A stretch of DNA of 64,000 bases from an uncultured Sphingomonadaceae bacterium (GTDB lineage Bacteria; Pseudomonadota; Alphaproteobacteria; Sphingomonadales; Sphingomonadaceae): NCBI GenBank assembly GCA_947493215.1, contig CANLQE010000002.1, positions 186,001 to 250,000 on the forward strand. Reading direction: 5' to 3'. Position numbers and translations under genes: made by a program. The notes under the pieces are model-generated. The model was not told the DNA's origin. It ran no database searches and saw nothing but the letters and a program-made list of their open reading frames with translations. Positions within the stretch are counted from its first letter, which is position 1; every line of letters starts with the position of its first letter. Below, in pieces: positions 1 to 8,916 of this stretch.

Positions 1-401
1 AAGACGGTCAGACCGATTTTGAGGATCGATTCAATTTTCCGGTCGCGCGCGGCCCGTTCTGTCTGGTCATGGATATGCGCGTCCCATACCAGCCATATCC
101 AGACAGCGCCGACTGCCCAAGACAACGCCACGGCCCAGCCGGGCAAATCCCACCAGCCGCCAGCATCGACCATGGTGATCGTCAGCGGCACCATCAGCGC
201 CCAAGCGGTGCGCGGTACCATGTCGAGATTGACGAGCAGTTGCAGCAAAACCAGCCGTTGCGGCAGATCATATTTCTCCCGCTTACGAAAATGCTGACCG
301 AGCATGAACACGCCGACATCGGCGCCGAGCCACAGGACGAACAACAGGATGTGGACGAAGACCAGCCATTGATAAAAGGAAATGTTCAATATCTCTGTCA
401 T
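1..401 (-). CDS. Membrane protein, partial (runs off the left edge)
   Basis: An ATG at 401 opens a reading frame of about 133 codons that continues past the window edge, so the C-terminus is missing. It begins MTEILNISFYQWLVFVHILL and carries hydrophobic stretches with a conserved VHIL...WLGADVGVF pattern. The same pattern (VHIL...WLGGEWGVF, then a basic loop and an RTG/RTA turn) occurs in the complete 230-residue protein at 10529-11221, so the two are paralogues. Function is not recognised; a four- to six-helix inner-membrane protein is likely. A TTGTCCGGACAA-type operator lies 44-59 bases upstream, which places it in the same regulon as the rest of the island. Confidence 0.75.
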   Translation of the reverse strand, partial: MTEILNISFYQWLVFVHILLFVLWLGADVGVFMLGQHFRKREKYDLPQRLVLLQLLVNLDMVPRTAWALMVPLTITMVDAGGWWDLPGWAVALSWAVGAVWIWLVWDAHIHDQTERAARDRKIESILKIGLTV

Positions 402-444
402 CGCGCTCAATCCCCGCATTTTGCTGCATCACCGTCATAACTAT

Positions 445-460
445 ATATGTCCGGACAAAT
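445..460. promoter_or_regulatory. Operator site 1, TTGTCCGGACAA family
   Basis: ATATGTCCGGACAAAT, one mismatch from the consensus ATTTGTCCGGACAAAT. It lies upstream of the leftward membrane-protein gene. Read leftward, a TATAGT-like -10 element directly follows it, as expected for a repressor site inside a promoter. Confidence 0.7.
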
Positions 461-468
461 TGCAATGG

Positions 469-933
469 TTAGTCGCGCAGGCGATGCTCATCGCACAAGG
501 TACGCTTGAACAACCGTCCATCCTTAAACCAATGCCAGGTCCGCGCGCGGTGATGGCCATCGTCGCCGAGACAGATAATCTCATAGAAATTTGCACCGGG
601 ATCATCCTTGCGATTGAGGTTGAGCAGGATCAGGCCAAAGTCGGTTTCCCAAGCGCAGCCATCAAAATTTTCATTATCCCACCACAGCTTGCCATCGCGC
701 AGCACACCGTTCAGCGTGGAGCTATATTCGCGACCATCATCCCATCGAAACAGATTTTTCTGGATATAGGCATAGGGCCCTTCGCTAGGAAAAATGCACT
801 CCACGCGGGCCTGATGTTGATCGACTAGTTTGTTGTCGGTGTCGACGTGACGATACACACCGATCCATGTTCCCTCGTGTTTCATCATGCCGGGCATAAT
901 GTCCGTCAGTATCGCTCTATTTTTAAGATTCAC
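469..933 (-). CDS. Calycin/DUF3598-like protein of unknown function, copy 1
   Basis: A 154-residue soluble protein from a GTG start; GTG is chosen because the N-terminus then aligns with its paralogue. Visible conserved blocks are KHEGTW near residue 18, a YxQ.N..RWDDG segment, KLWWDNENFDG, and the C-terminal RTWHWFKDGRL. The 166-residue protein at 19951-20451 shares all of these (HEGVW, WWDNE, RTWHWIRNG), so the two are clear paralogues inside one island. The pattern resembles small lipocalin/calycin-like beta-barrel families, but the substrate is unknown. Its 3' end is followed by operator site 1 and the next leftward gene. Confidence 0.75.
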   Translation of the reverse strand: MNLKNRAILTDIMPGMMKHEGTWIGVYRHVDTDNKLVDQHQARVECIFPSEGPYAYIQKNLFRWDDGREYSSTLNGVLRDGKLWWDNENFDGCAWETDFGLILLNLNRKDDPGANFYEIICLGDDGHHRARTWHWFKDGRLFKRTLCDEHRLRD

Positions 934-1061
934 GCCCTAATACCCTTGTTTCTCGACATAATTTGGCTTCCGTTAGGCGACATGATAGGACGCAGCTAAC
1001 AACCGGTATTGGATTTTGCACAGCCATTGATTGTGGCGATATCGAGTGGAAGGAACTGATC

Positions 1062-2051
1062 ATGGACCAACCTGACCTGCGTCAGCGTTTTATCAAGCCG
1101 TCGATGGATCCACAGAAATTACAGCATTTTCTCTCGGTCTATGACACTGGAAGCTTTTCCCGCGCTGCAAGCAATAATGATGTCAGCCAGCAAGCGGTTT
1201 CCAAAAGCGTGGCCAAGCTCGAAGAAAGTCTCGGCGTCAGATTGTTCGAGCGCGGCGCCTTTGGTGCGGAGCCTACGCGTTTTGGCCATGCGCTGGCGCG
1301 GCGGGCCAAGGTCATCACGGCAGAAAGCCGTCTGGCTGCAGCAGAGATCAGCGCTTTGCGCGGCGCAGATCGCGGTTATGTACGAATCGGGCTGGGTTGG
1401 TCTTTCCTCACCAGAATTGCGCCGCTGGTGATCAACCGGTTCAACGAAAAACAGCCCGGTGTCACGCTCAGCATCACCTCTGGCGATAGCAGGTCGCTCT
1501 ATGATAAATTGCTACGCGGAGAAGTCGAGTTTGTCGCCAGCGCGCCGCCCACCGACCTTGAAATCGACAATGCCATCGAGACGACAGAAATGTTCGAGGA
1601 CCGGGATGTCATCATGATGCGCCGTGACCACCCTCTGGCGTCAAAGGACGCGGTAACTTTGGAAGACCTCGCTGCACAGACATGGCTGGTCTCGATGCAG
1701 CTTCAGATGCAATGGGAGCGCGTCTGCAACATTTTTCTCGCCGCGGGCCTCGCCCCGCCAAGCCGGTATGTTGATATGGATTCGGTTATCCTCGCCAAAT
1801 CCACCCTGTTACAAAGCGATGCGGTTATGCTGCTAGCGAAGGAATTATTCGCAACCGAGGAAGAGCAAGCGCAATATCACATTATCGAGGAGACAGAATT
1901 TCCTGTCGCCCGTACCGCTTATTTTGCAATGCGCCGTAATTCGGTGCTGCAACCGGTGGCGCAAACCCTGAAAAACGAACTGATCACTGCGTGTCGCGCT
2001 GTGCTTGATCCCCGTTTACTGCGCGGCATCACTGTGGCGGAAAAACCATAA
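1062..2051 (+). CDS. LysR-family transcriptional regulator
   Basis: A 329-residue LysR regulator. The winged helix-turn-helix spans about residues 15-75 (LQHFLSVYDTGSFSRAASNN, QQAVSKSVAKLEESLGVRLFERG). A substrate-binding domain of about 230 residues follows. The ATG at 1062 is preceded by AAGGAA; an ATG at 1104, right before the HTH, is an alternative. The gene lies between a divergent calycin-like gene and the TonB receptor it precedes, so it may sense the pathway substrate. It is not obviously the protein that binds the even-spaced TTGTCCGGACAA palindrome, since LysR boxes usually follow T-N11-A. A different palindrome lies just behind it at 2080-2099. Confidence 0.9.
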   Translation: MDQPDLRQRFIKPSMDPQKLQHFLSVYDTGSFSRAASNNDVSQQAVSKSVAKLEESLGVRLFERGAFGAEPTRFGHALARRAKVITAESRLAAAEISALRGADRGYVRIGLGWSFLTRIAPLVINRFNEKQPGVTLSITSGDSRSLYDKLLRGEVEFVASAPPTDLEIDNAIETTEMFEDRDVIMMRRDHPLASKDAVTLEDLAAQTWLVSMQLQMQWERVCNIFLAAGLAPPSRYVDMDSVILAKSTLLQSDAVMLLAKELFATEEEQAQYHIIEETEFPVARTAYFAMRRNSVLQPVAQTLKNELITACRAVLDPRLLRGITVAEKP

Positions 2052-2079
2052 ATGTAAGAAAACCCCACTTGGTTGTGAC

Positions 2080-2099
2080 TAACAGCCAATTGGTTGTTA
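2080..2099. promoter_or_regulatory. Imperfect 20-bp palindrome between the LysR gene and the TonB receptor
   Basis: TAACAGCCAATTGGTTGTTA, symmetrical except for one base pair, starting 29 bases after the LysR stop codon. The block TTGGTTGT also appears 21 bases earlier (2069-2076 and 2090-2097), so two copies sit on the same helix face. A LysR binding region is possible. Confidence 0.4.
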
Positions 2100-2137
2100 G
2101 CGTTATCCCTATCAAGAAGATTAGCCCTGTTTCCTCA

Positions 2138-2155
2138 AATTTGTCTGGACAAATT
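2138..2155. promoter_or_regulatory. Operator site 2, upstream of the TonB receptor
   Basis: AATTTGTCTGGACAAATT, identical to the consensus palindrome except for one central base (T for C). It ends 49 bases before the receptor start codon. Confidence 0.75.
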
Positions 2156-2204
2156 GAATGATATTCAAGCATTCTACCAAAGTCCGGAACCAGGGAGACA
2201 AAAA

Positions 2205-4706
2205 ATGAAATCGCGCAAAGACGCCTTTAAAGATACCGCCATTTTTGGATTGGCCCTAACCGCTTTGATCGGCACCCCGGCCCATGCACAAGAAGCTGCA
2301 TCGGAAGAGTCCGCTAGAGAAGGCGGTTTGAACGTTATCGTCGTGACGGCGCAACGCCGAGAAGAAAGCGTTCAAGATATCCCCATAGCAATTTCTGCTT
2401 TCTCTGCGGATGAACTGGAAACGCGAGGCGTCTCAAACGCACTGGAAGTAACCCAATTTGTTCCCAACCTTGTGGGATTGAACAACACTGGGCTTGGAAC
2501 CGCCAACTCCTATTATCTACGTGGGATTGGGAACACAGAATCCATCGCAACTTTTGATCCCCCCATCGGCACCTATGTTGACGACATTTACATGTCGCGC
2601 CAAAATGCAAATAACCTGTCCTTTTTCGATATTGATCGTTTGGAAGTGTTGCGCGGTCCGCAAGGAACATTGTTCGGCCGAAACACAACGGGCGGTGCAA
2701 TCAACGTAATTTTGAAAGAGCCAGGCGATGAGTTCGCTGGCTATGTAGAAGCCGGATATGGCAGCTATGAACGCTATTTGGTGCGCGCATCAGTAGATGT
2801 GCCGCTCGCTGACAGCTTTGCAGTGAAACTATCAGGCTATTTTCAGGATGACGAAGGATATGCTCAGAACACGACAACAGGTGAGCGCGTCAATGAAAAT
2901 GATGGTTGGGGTGTAAGACTGGGCCTTCGCGGCGAGCTGTCCGACAGTGTTCGTTGGACGGGCTCCTATATGCATACCTATGCCGATTCCGGAAACATAC
3001 TCAATTTTGACTGCGATCCCGCCAATCCATCCAATTGTGATGGCCGGTTTGTTACCACAGGACTCACCAAAGACGGCAACTTCAATGGCCTATTGACGGG
3101 ACCTAAGAATAATTTTGGATCTGGAAACGAGGTTGCGATGGACTTTATATCATCCAACCTTGAATTTGGTGTGGGTGATTTCACGGTAAATCTTATCACC
3201 GGTTTCGTTAGCCTAGATCAGGATTTTGCTTTGGACTTTGCCGACGGCAGGGGATTGCCAAGTACAAGTTCGCCAATCCCACCGGTTCTTGGATATACAT
3301 TCGGCGGCTTCACGATCGCCAACCAAGGGGACCACACGCAATTCACGCAAGAGTTGAAATTCACGGGATCACTAGCAGACGGTCTGATCGATCTTGTTGG
3401 CGGGGTTTATTATTTCCATGAAGAGAATACGACTGATTTCGGTGATATATTCACTTTGCCCTTCGCACCGCCGCCTACTGGTTTTCCATTCGTCCTAGCT
3501 GATCGGACAATCAAAAACAGCGCAGAAGCTTGGGCCGGTTACCTTCAGGGCGATCTAAACGTAACGGATGATCTGACAATTACAGCGGGCATTCGTTACA
3601 CGGACGAAGAAAAGTCGTTTGAAATTCGCGATAACAGGGCGTCGTGTAACGATGGAACCATCGAAGCAACCTGCGTCGATTCACAAAATTTGATCGCCAC
3701 CAATGGCTTGGCGATCCCCGAAGATCAGAGCGTGGGCATTTGGACACCGCGTTTTGCGATCAACTATGCAGCAACAGATGATCTTCTTGTCTTTGCTTCT
3801 GCAACACGGGGCTTCAAGTCCGGTGGCTGGAACGCTCGCGGAACATCAGCAAGCGAACTGCTGCCGTTTGGACCAGAAAAAGCATGGAGCTATGAAGCAG
3901 GTTTCAAATCAGAGTTTCTGGACAATAGAGTGCGTTTGAACGTCACCGCATTTTATCTGGACATTGCAGACCTCCAGACGCCTTCCGCTTTTATTCGAGC
4001 CGATGGATCATTGGCCTTTATCACCCGAAACTTTGCTGATTACCGCAATAAGGGCATCGAAGTGGAGTTTAATACCGCACCCGTGGATGGGTTAAACATT
4101 TTCGCATCTCTGGGATATCAAGACGATAATTATCGCATAAACCGCAATGCGGCCGCTTTGGATGCCTTTGGCGTTCAATCGGTAAATGCGCAACAGGCGG
4201 CCTGTCAGGCACAATTGGCTGCTGGTCAGATACCCAATCTTTCAGGCGGCGACACTGCGGCGTCCTGTGGCGTGGGTATTGTTGCTCCTGACGGTAGTAT
4301 CGCGGAACCCGTCCGGACACCTGATTGGACAATCGCAATCGGCGGTAGCTACACTGCGGAATTTGGTGGCGGCTTTTCGATCGTTCCATCGATCAATGCA
4401 AACTGGCGCAGCAACAGTGAAACCGGCACGAGCGAGGTTACGCTTTTCGATCAACCGGTAACCGGACTGAGCGGCACAGTCTTCCCTTCCAACACTCTTG
4501 GTAACGGCAATGTGATCACGGGTTCTTTTTCCGAAGATCGGTGGATCGTGAATGCCGGTATCGCGCTGAAAAGCGATGCGGGTTGGTCGATTACCGCCGA
4601 ATGCAAGAATTGTTTCGATGAGGAATCTGTGGAATCTACCCTGGCAAACTTTAGCTATCTTAATCCCCCGCGGTCGTTTCTGATCAAAGGACGTTTTGAT
4701 TTTTAA
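2205..4706 (+). CDS. TonB-dependent outer-membrane receptor 1
   Basis: An 833-residue receptor starting at the ATG at 2205, preceded by CAGGGAG. A signal peptide ends in THPAHAQ-like residues near 30 (PAHAQ). The plug domain follows (VIVVTAQRREESVQDIPIAI, then the RGPQGTLFGRNTTGGAINV motif near residues 150-170). The beta-barrel follows, ending in the aromatic C-terminus LIKGRFDF. Known members import ferric chelates or organic substrates such as carbohydrates, aromatics and terpenoids using TonB energy. Its promoter carries operator 2 and it opens a catabolic island, so substrate uptake is more likely than iron uptake. This is inference; no ligand can be read from the sequence. Confidence 0.93.
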   Translation: MKSRKDAFKDTAIFGLALTALIGTPAHAQEAASEESAREGGLNVIVVTAQRREESVQDIPIAISAFSADELETRGVSNALEVTQFVPNLVGLNNTGLGTANSYYLRGIGNTESIATFDPPIGTYVDDIYMSRQNANNLSFFDIDRLEVLRGPQGTLFGRNTTGGAINVILKEPGDEFAGYVEAGYGSYERYLVRASVDVPLADSFAVKLSGYFQDDEGYAQNTTTGERVNENDGWGVRLGLRGELSDSVRWTGSYMHTYADSGNILNFDCDPANPSNCDGRFVTTGLTKDGNFNGLLTGPKNNFGSGNEVAMDFISSNLEFGVGDFTVNLITGFVSLDQDFALDFADGRGLPSTSSPIPPVLGYTFGGFTIANQGDHTQFTQELKFTGSLADGLIDLVGGVYYFHEENTTDFGDIFTLPFAPPPTGFPFVLADRTIKNSAEAWAGYLQGDLNVTDDLTITAGIRYTDEEKSFEIRDNRASCNDGTIEATCVDSQNLIATNGLAIPEDQSVGIWTPRFAINYAATDDLLVFASATRGFKSGGWNARGTSASELLPFGPEKAWSYEAGFKSEFLDNRVRLNVTAFYLDIADLQTPSAFIRADGSLAFITRNFADYRNKGIEVEFNTAPVDGLNIFASLGYQDDNYRINRNAAALDAFGVQSVNAQQAACQAQLAAGQIPNLSGGDTAASCGVGIVAPDGSIAEPVRTPDWTIAIGGSYTAEFGGGFSIVPSINANWRSNSETGTSEVTLFDQPVTGLSGTVFPSNTLGNGNVITGSFSEDRWIVNAGIALKSDAGWSITAECKNCFDEESVESTLANFSYLNPPRSFLIKGRFDF

Positions 4707-4800
4707 ATTCAGCAATATGCCTGATATCATTTAGATCCGGACGGTCGGTAAAATGGTATCTAACTTGCGCTTTAATGTGGCGGCACAATCGCATAGACCA

Positions 4801-4841
4801 AAGGGGAAGCTGGGCATTTGACCGCCTGTCTTCCCTTTTTT
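4801..4841 (+). terminator. Candidate rho-independent terminator after TonB receptor 1
   Basis: AAGGGGAAG at 4801-4809 can pair with CTTCCCTT from 4830, leaving one bulged G. The loop is about 20 bases and the element ends in six T residues (4836-4841). The long loop makes it only moderately convincing. Confidence 0.45.
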
Positions 4842-4850
4842 AGACTTTTG

Positions 4851-4892
4851 ATAGCGCTACGATTAAAAGGCGCTATAGTTGTCCGGACAAAT
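4851..4892. promoter_or_regulatory. MFS-operon promoter region with inverted repeat and operator site 3
   Basis: ATAGCGC (4851-4857) and GCGCTAT (4870-4876) form a 7-bp inverted repeat. The operator AGTTGTCCGGACAAAT (4877-4892) abuts it directly. A TATAGT -10-like hexamer overlaps the junction, so a protein on the operator would cover the transcription start. The start codon of the transporter is 20 bases downstream, with GAGGGT as ribosome site. Confidence 0.65.
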
Positions 4893-4912
4893 TTTAGAAT
4901 CTTAGAGGGTGC

Positions 4913-6205
4913 ATGACAGACCAGAACACAAGCAGTAACGAATTTGCGATGGGCTGGAAAGTCCTCCTCGCCGGTGTTCTGGGCGTGGCCTGCGGGGCCT
5001 CTCCCATACCCTTCAATGTCATCGGTTTTACGGTCGAACCGCTCATTGAAGAATTCGGCTGGACCCGGACTCAGATATTGTTTCCAATCACGATTTTCGG
5101 CATTATTGCCTCTTTGTTGGCACCGTTCTTCGGATCACTCGCGGATAAATATGGCGTCCGGAAAGTCGCGCTATATTCTCTCTTAGCCTTTGGTCTTTCT
5201 TTTGCGGCAATATCTTTCACGCCGACGGCACAGGTCACTTCGACGCTCTATATTTATTACGCGCTATGGGTCGTTGTTGGGTTAATTGGCATTGGTTCGA
5301 CCCCGGTGAGCTGGAGCCGTGCAATTAATCTGTGGTTCTACAAAAATCGTGGATTAGCATTGGGCATCTTACTGCTCGGGACCAGCCTCGCTGCGATTGC
5401 AGTTCCCAAACTTGCCGTATGGGGCATTGAAAATTATGGCTGGCGCTCAATGTTTGCGATTGTTGCTATGCTACCGCTATTCGTAGCTTTGCCAATCGGA
5501 TATTTTCTGTTTCGCGAGCCGCGTCCCGAGGAAAGGCCCAAAGCTATCTTGAGCGACAGCGGCAATCTGACCGGTGTGACTTTGGGAACGGCTTTGAAAG
5601 ACTATCGTTTCTGGCTGATCTGGTTATCAATTGCGGTGATTGCCACGGCTTTTGGTGGTGCGTTTATCAATTTACCAACCATGCTAGGGGATCGCGGGCT
5701 TGACGCCCAGACGGCGGCCTCGGTGATGGGTGTGTTAGGCATTGGCATATTGTCAGGGCGGATTATCACTGGCGCACTGCTCGACCGATTCTGGCAGGGA
5801 TTCGTAGCCTTTCCGCTACTCTGCCTGCCCGCCATTTCCTGTTATCTTCTGCTCGGCGATACTATTGCCTTTCCGATGGCGGCGTTGGCCGCTTTTCTGC
5901 TCGGCTTTGCAGCGGGTGCGGAAAGCGATCTGATCGCTTATCTCACTGGCCGCTATTTCGGCATGGCCAATTACGGCAAGATTTATGGCATGCTCTACAT
6001 GCCCTTTGGTTTTTTCTCGGCCTTGTCACCGATTATCTATGCCAGCGTACGCGATAATATGGGCAGCTACGACCCGATCCTGAGCGTGGCAATTTTTGGC
6101 TTTGTCATCGGCGGTGGGCTGTTATTGTTCCTCGGGCGCTATCCCGACAGCTTACCTGAAACCGATCCTTCTCCCACGAGCAAACTTGCAATGGAGCAAA
6201 GCTGA
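4913..6205 (+). CDS. MFS transporter 1
   Basis: A 430-residue major facilitator with about 12 hydrophobic segments. The loop 2-3 signature is visible as GSLADKYGVRKV near residue 75, and a charged central loop (REPRPEERPK) separates the two halves. It is the first gene of an operon controlled by operator 3, and its stop codon overlaps the next start (TGATG). It most likely carries the pathway substrate, or an acid derived from it, across the inner membrane after uptake by the TonB receptor. Family members of this type often move monocarboxylates or aromatic acids; the substrate here is unknown. Confidence 0.9.
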   Translation: MTDQNTSSNEFAMGWKVLLAGVLGVACGASPIPFNVIGFTVEPLIEEFGWTRTQILFPITIFGIIASLLAPFFGSLADKYGVRKVALYSLLAFGLSFAAISFTPTAQVTSTLYIYYALWVVVGLIGIGSTPVSWSRAINLWFYKNRGLALGILLLGTSLAAIAVPKLAVWGIENYGWRSMFAIVAMLPLFVALPIGYFLFREPRPEERPKAILSDSGNLTGVTLGTALKDYRFWLIWLSIAVIATAFGGAFINLPTMLGDRGLDAQTAASVMGVLGIGILSGRIITGALLDRFWQGFVAFPLLCLPAISCYLLLGDTIAFPMAALAAFLLGFAAGAESDLIAYLTGRYFGMANYGKIYGMLYMPFGFFSALSPIIYASVRDNMGSYDPILSVAIFGFVIGGGLLLFLGRYPDSLPETDPSPTSKLAMEQS

Positions 6206-7755
6206 TGGCCACGAAAGCCAACCCCACCGCAACCCAATATATTGCCGATAGCGGCGCGGAGGTTTTAACCGATAGCGATACTCTGAATTTCTATGCGCAT
6301 GATGTCTATCAGCGCGGTGCTGACTTGCTCGCTGTCGTGCGTCCGAAAGACAAGAATGAGTTATCTGCCGCGATTGCCGCGACCACGGCGCAAAATATTC
6401 CTGTAGTCCCGCGCGGTGGCGGGATGAGCTATACTGGTGGTTATACGACCACCAAAGCAGGTGCGGTATTATTTGATCTGGCCGCGATGGACCAAATATT
6501 GGAAATTAATGAGACCGACATGACGGTCACCGTAGAGGCGGGCTGCACTTGGGCAAAGCTTTATGAGACGCTCGCGTCCAAGGGGTTACGCACGCCGTTT
6601 TGGGGAACCTTGTCAGGCCTGAAAGCATCCATCGGCGGCGGGATGAGCCAGAACTGTCTGTTCTGGGGATCGGGCCGCTATGGCACGGCAGCACAAAGCT
6701 GCATTGCGATGGAAGTTGTGCTGGCCGATGGCACCATCCTCAAAACCGGCGCAAATTTCACGCGGCCTTATGGGCCCGACCTGACCGGACTGTTTTTGGC
6801 TGACACAGGTGCGCTGGGCATGAAAGCGACCATCACGCTGCGCCTGATTCCCGAAGCCGATGCACATGGATATGCCAGCTTCACCTTTGAAAATCACAAG
6901 GACATATTGGCGGCAATGGGCGCGATTGAGCGATCCGGTGTCTCAACCGAATGTTTCGGGTTCGACCCCAGCCTGAACGCCCTGCGGATGAAGCGCGACA
7001 GTCTGGGCAGCGATGCCAAGGCGCTGGGCCAGATGATGAAGAAGCAGGGTTCTGTCTGGGGCGCGATCAAGGAAGGCGCAAAGGTTGTCGCGGCGGGCCG
7101 TGATTTCATGGACGAAGCGAAATTCTCGCTGCATGTATTGACCGAAGCGCGAATACAGGCGGCGGCGGATGACGACCTCGAACGCGCCCGCAGGCTGGCT
7201 TTGGACAACGGCGCGACCGAGACTGAAAATACCATTCCCAAAATCATCCGCGCCAATCCATTCGGACCGTTGAACAGCATGCTGGGGCCGCAAGGCGAAC
7301 GCTGGGCGCCAGTTCACGGCTTGCTACCACATAGTCGCGCATTGGCATGCTATGATGCCATTCTCGCTTTGTTTGAAGAGCATAAAGAAGAAATGGATCG
7401 CCACGGAATTTTCACCGGTACTCTTGTTTCAGCTGTCAGCGGCTCGGGCACGATTATCGAACCGTGCCTCTATTGGCCAGATGCGTCTAATCCGGTCCAT
7501 GAGGCATCGATCGAGCCTTCCCATTTTGCGAAACTGCCGACCTTAGAGAGCAATGCAGAGGCTTGGGCATTTACCCAGAAGCTGAAGCAAGCACTTGTCG
7601 ACCTGTTCCACGATCAGGGCGCGGCGCATTTGCAGATCGCGAAAACCTATCGCTATCGCGATAGCCTAGATTCCGCTGCAGATGCTCTGTTGCAAGATTT
7701 GAAAAAAACCGTTGATCCAAAGGGTCTTATGAATCCGGGATCACTGGGTTTATAG
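6205..7755 (+). CDS. FAD-linked oxidase (VAO/PCMH, GlcD-like)
   Basis: A 516-residue flavoprotein. The PCMH-type FAD domain fills about residues 40-220, with PRGGGMSYTGGYTT near 70 and SIGGGMSQNCLFWGSGRYGT near 140. The substrate-binding cap follows, ending in the usual DPKGLMNPGSLGL tail. Families with this layout oxidise 2-hydroxyacids, phenolic side chains (vanillyl-alcohol type) or similar CH-OH and CH-NH groups. It is translationally coupled to MFS transporter 1, which suggests it acts first on the imported compound. No signal peptide is seen, so it is cytoplasmic. Confidence 0.88.
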   Translation: MATKANPTATQYIADSGAEVLTDSDTLNFYAHDVYQRGADLLAVVRPKDKNELSAAIAATTAQNIPVVPRGGGMSYTGGYTTTKAGAVLFDLAAMDQILEINETDMTVTVEAGCTWAKLYETLASKGLRTPFWGTLSGLKASIGGGMSQNCLFWGSGRYGTAAQSCIAMEVVLADGTILKTGANFTRPYGPDLTGLFLADTGALGMKATITLRLIPEADAHGYASFTFENHKDILAAMGAIERSGVSTECFGFDPSLNALRMKRDSLGSDAKALGQMMKKQGSVWGAIKEGAKVVAAGRDFMDEAKFSLHVLTEARIQAAADDDLERARRLALDNGATETENTIPKIIRANPFGPLNSMLGPQGERWAPVHGLLPHSRALACYDAILALFEEHKEEMDRHGIFTGTLVSAVSGSGTIIEPCLYWPDASNPVHEASIEPSHFAKLPTLESNAEAWAFTQKLKQALVDLFHDQGAAHLQIAKTYRYRDSLDSAADALLQDLKKTVDPKGLMNPGSLGL

Positions 7756-7761
7756 AACAGG

Positions 7762-8916
7762 GTGGACTTTGACCGCAGACAGATGATGGCCGCGGCGCTT
7801 TGCGCCACTGTCACGCCGCCTGTTTTTGCCGCGACCGGAAAGAGTGATAAAGACAAAACCATGACCGAAAACAAAAACTACGCCGCCGTCGCCATGCAAT
7901 TGGCCGCACGATCGATTGAGAAAACGCCCGACAAAGCCACTGCCCGCGCGCAAATGCTGGCGATGATTGGTGAGGTCGAAACCAAAATTCGTTCCGCCAC
8001 TATTTTCATTCAGCAATATGCCGGTAGTCCGGTCAAGCTGGCGGTGCTGCCGGAATATTTGCTGACCAGCTATCCCGGGCGCATCTCCATCCCTGATTTT
8101 GCCGACAAGGCTGCACTCGAAGTTGATGGACCGGAATATGAGGCGCTAGGTGCCATGGCGCAGCGTTTGAAAATGTTCATTGCTGGCAATGCCTATGAAG
8201 TGGACAGCAATTTCCCGGGCCTCTATTTTCAGGCGAGCTTCGTCATCGCGCCTTCCGGTGATGTCCTGCTGCGCTATCGCCGGCTCAATTCCATGTTCGC
8301 GCCCACACCCCATGATGTCTGGTCGAAATATCTCGATATTTATGGTCTCGACGGCGTCTTTCCGGTGGCGAAAACAGAGATCGGCAATATCGCGGCCATT
8401 GCATCGGAAGAAATCCTCTATCCCGAAATCGCCCGCGCCCATGCGCTGCGCGGCGCAGAAGTTTTCGTCCATAGCTCTTCAGAAATCGGATCGCCGCTCG
8501 ACACGCCCAAGGATATCGGCAAACGCGCCCGGGCACAGGAAAATATGGCTTATGTCATATCCGCCAACACCGCCGGTATTGAAAACACTACGCTCCCGCT
8601 CGCCTCGGCGGACGGCAACAGCATGGTGGTGGACTATAAGGGCCGGGTGATGTCGGAATCCAACAGCGGCGAGACTTTTACCGCCTTTGCCGATATCGAT
8701 ATCGGGGCGCTACGTGCAGCTCGACGCAAACCGGCAATGACCAATTTTCTCGCGCGCCAACGGCTAGAACTCTTTGCAGCGACTTATAGCGATTTGTCCG
8801 TACAAAAAGCCGATGGATTGATCCAGAACAATGCAATCCAGTCGCCAGATCGCGATTATTTTTTGAGAACACAGGAAGAAACCATAGAACGCATGATCAA
8901 GGATGGTCTGATATGA
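7762..8916 (+). CDS. Nitrilase-superfamily protein with altered catalytic triad
   Basis: A 384-residue protein from a GTG start 6 bases after the oxidase. The N-terminus DRRQMMAAALCATVTPPVFA resembles a Tat signal peptide; an internal ATG (MTENKNY) at 7861 would give a cytoplasmic form. The carbon-nitrogen hydrolase fold is recognisable: the catalytic Glu is in VLPEYLLTSYPG. Where the family has Lys (YRK) this protein has YRRLNSMF. Where the family has the nucleophile Cys (C.E/D...PE) it has IASEEILYPE, with a TCG serine codon at 8404-8406. It may therefore be non-catalytic or an unusual Ser enzyme. The last bases overlap the methyltransferase start by ATGA. Confidence 0.8.
   Translation: MDFDRRQMMAAALCATVTPPVFAATGKSDKDKTMTENKNYAAVAMQLAARSIEKTPDKATARAQMLAMIGEVETKIRSATIFIQQYAGSPVKLAVLPEYLLTSYPGRISIPDFADKAALEVDGPEYEALGAMAQRLKMFIAGNAYEVDSNFPGLYFQASFVIAPSGDVLLRYRRLNSMFAPTPHDVWSKYLDIYGLDGVFPVAKTEIGNIAAIASEEILYPEIARAHALRGAEVFVHSSSEIGSPLDTPKDIGKRARAQENMAYVISANTAGIENTTLPLASADGNSMVVDYKGRVMSESNSGETFTAFADIDIGALRAARRKPAMTNFLARQRLELFAATYSDLSVQKADGLIQNNAIQSPDRDYFLRTQEETIERMIKDGLI
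8792..8807. promoter_or_regulatory. Operator-like sequence inside the nitrilase-like gene
   Basis: ATTTGTCCGTACAAAA differs from the operator consensus at two positions and lies within codons for DLSVQK. It could be an intragenic site or chance. Confidence 0.2.

Noticed and set aside
69-465. Rightward and second leftward open frames overlapping the left-edge membrane gene
   Set aside because: They lack hydrophobic pattern and similarity, while the leftward frame from 401 matches the paralogue at 10529-11221.
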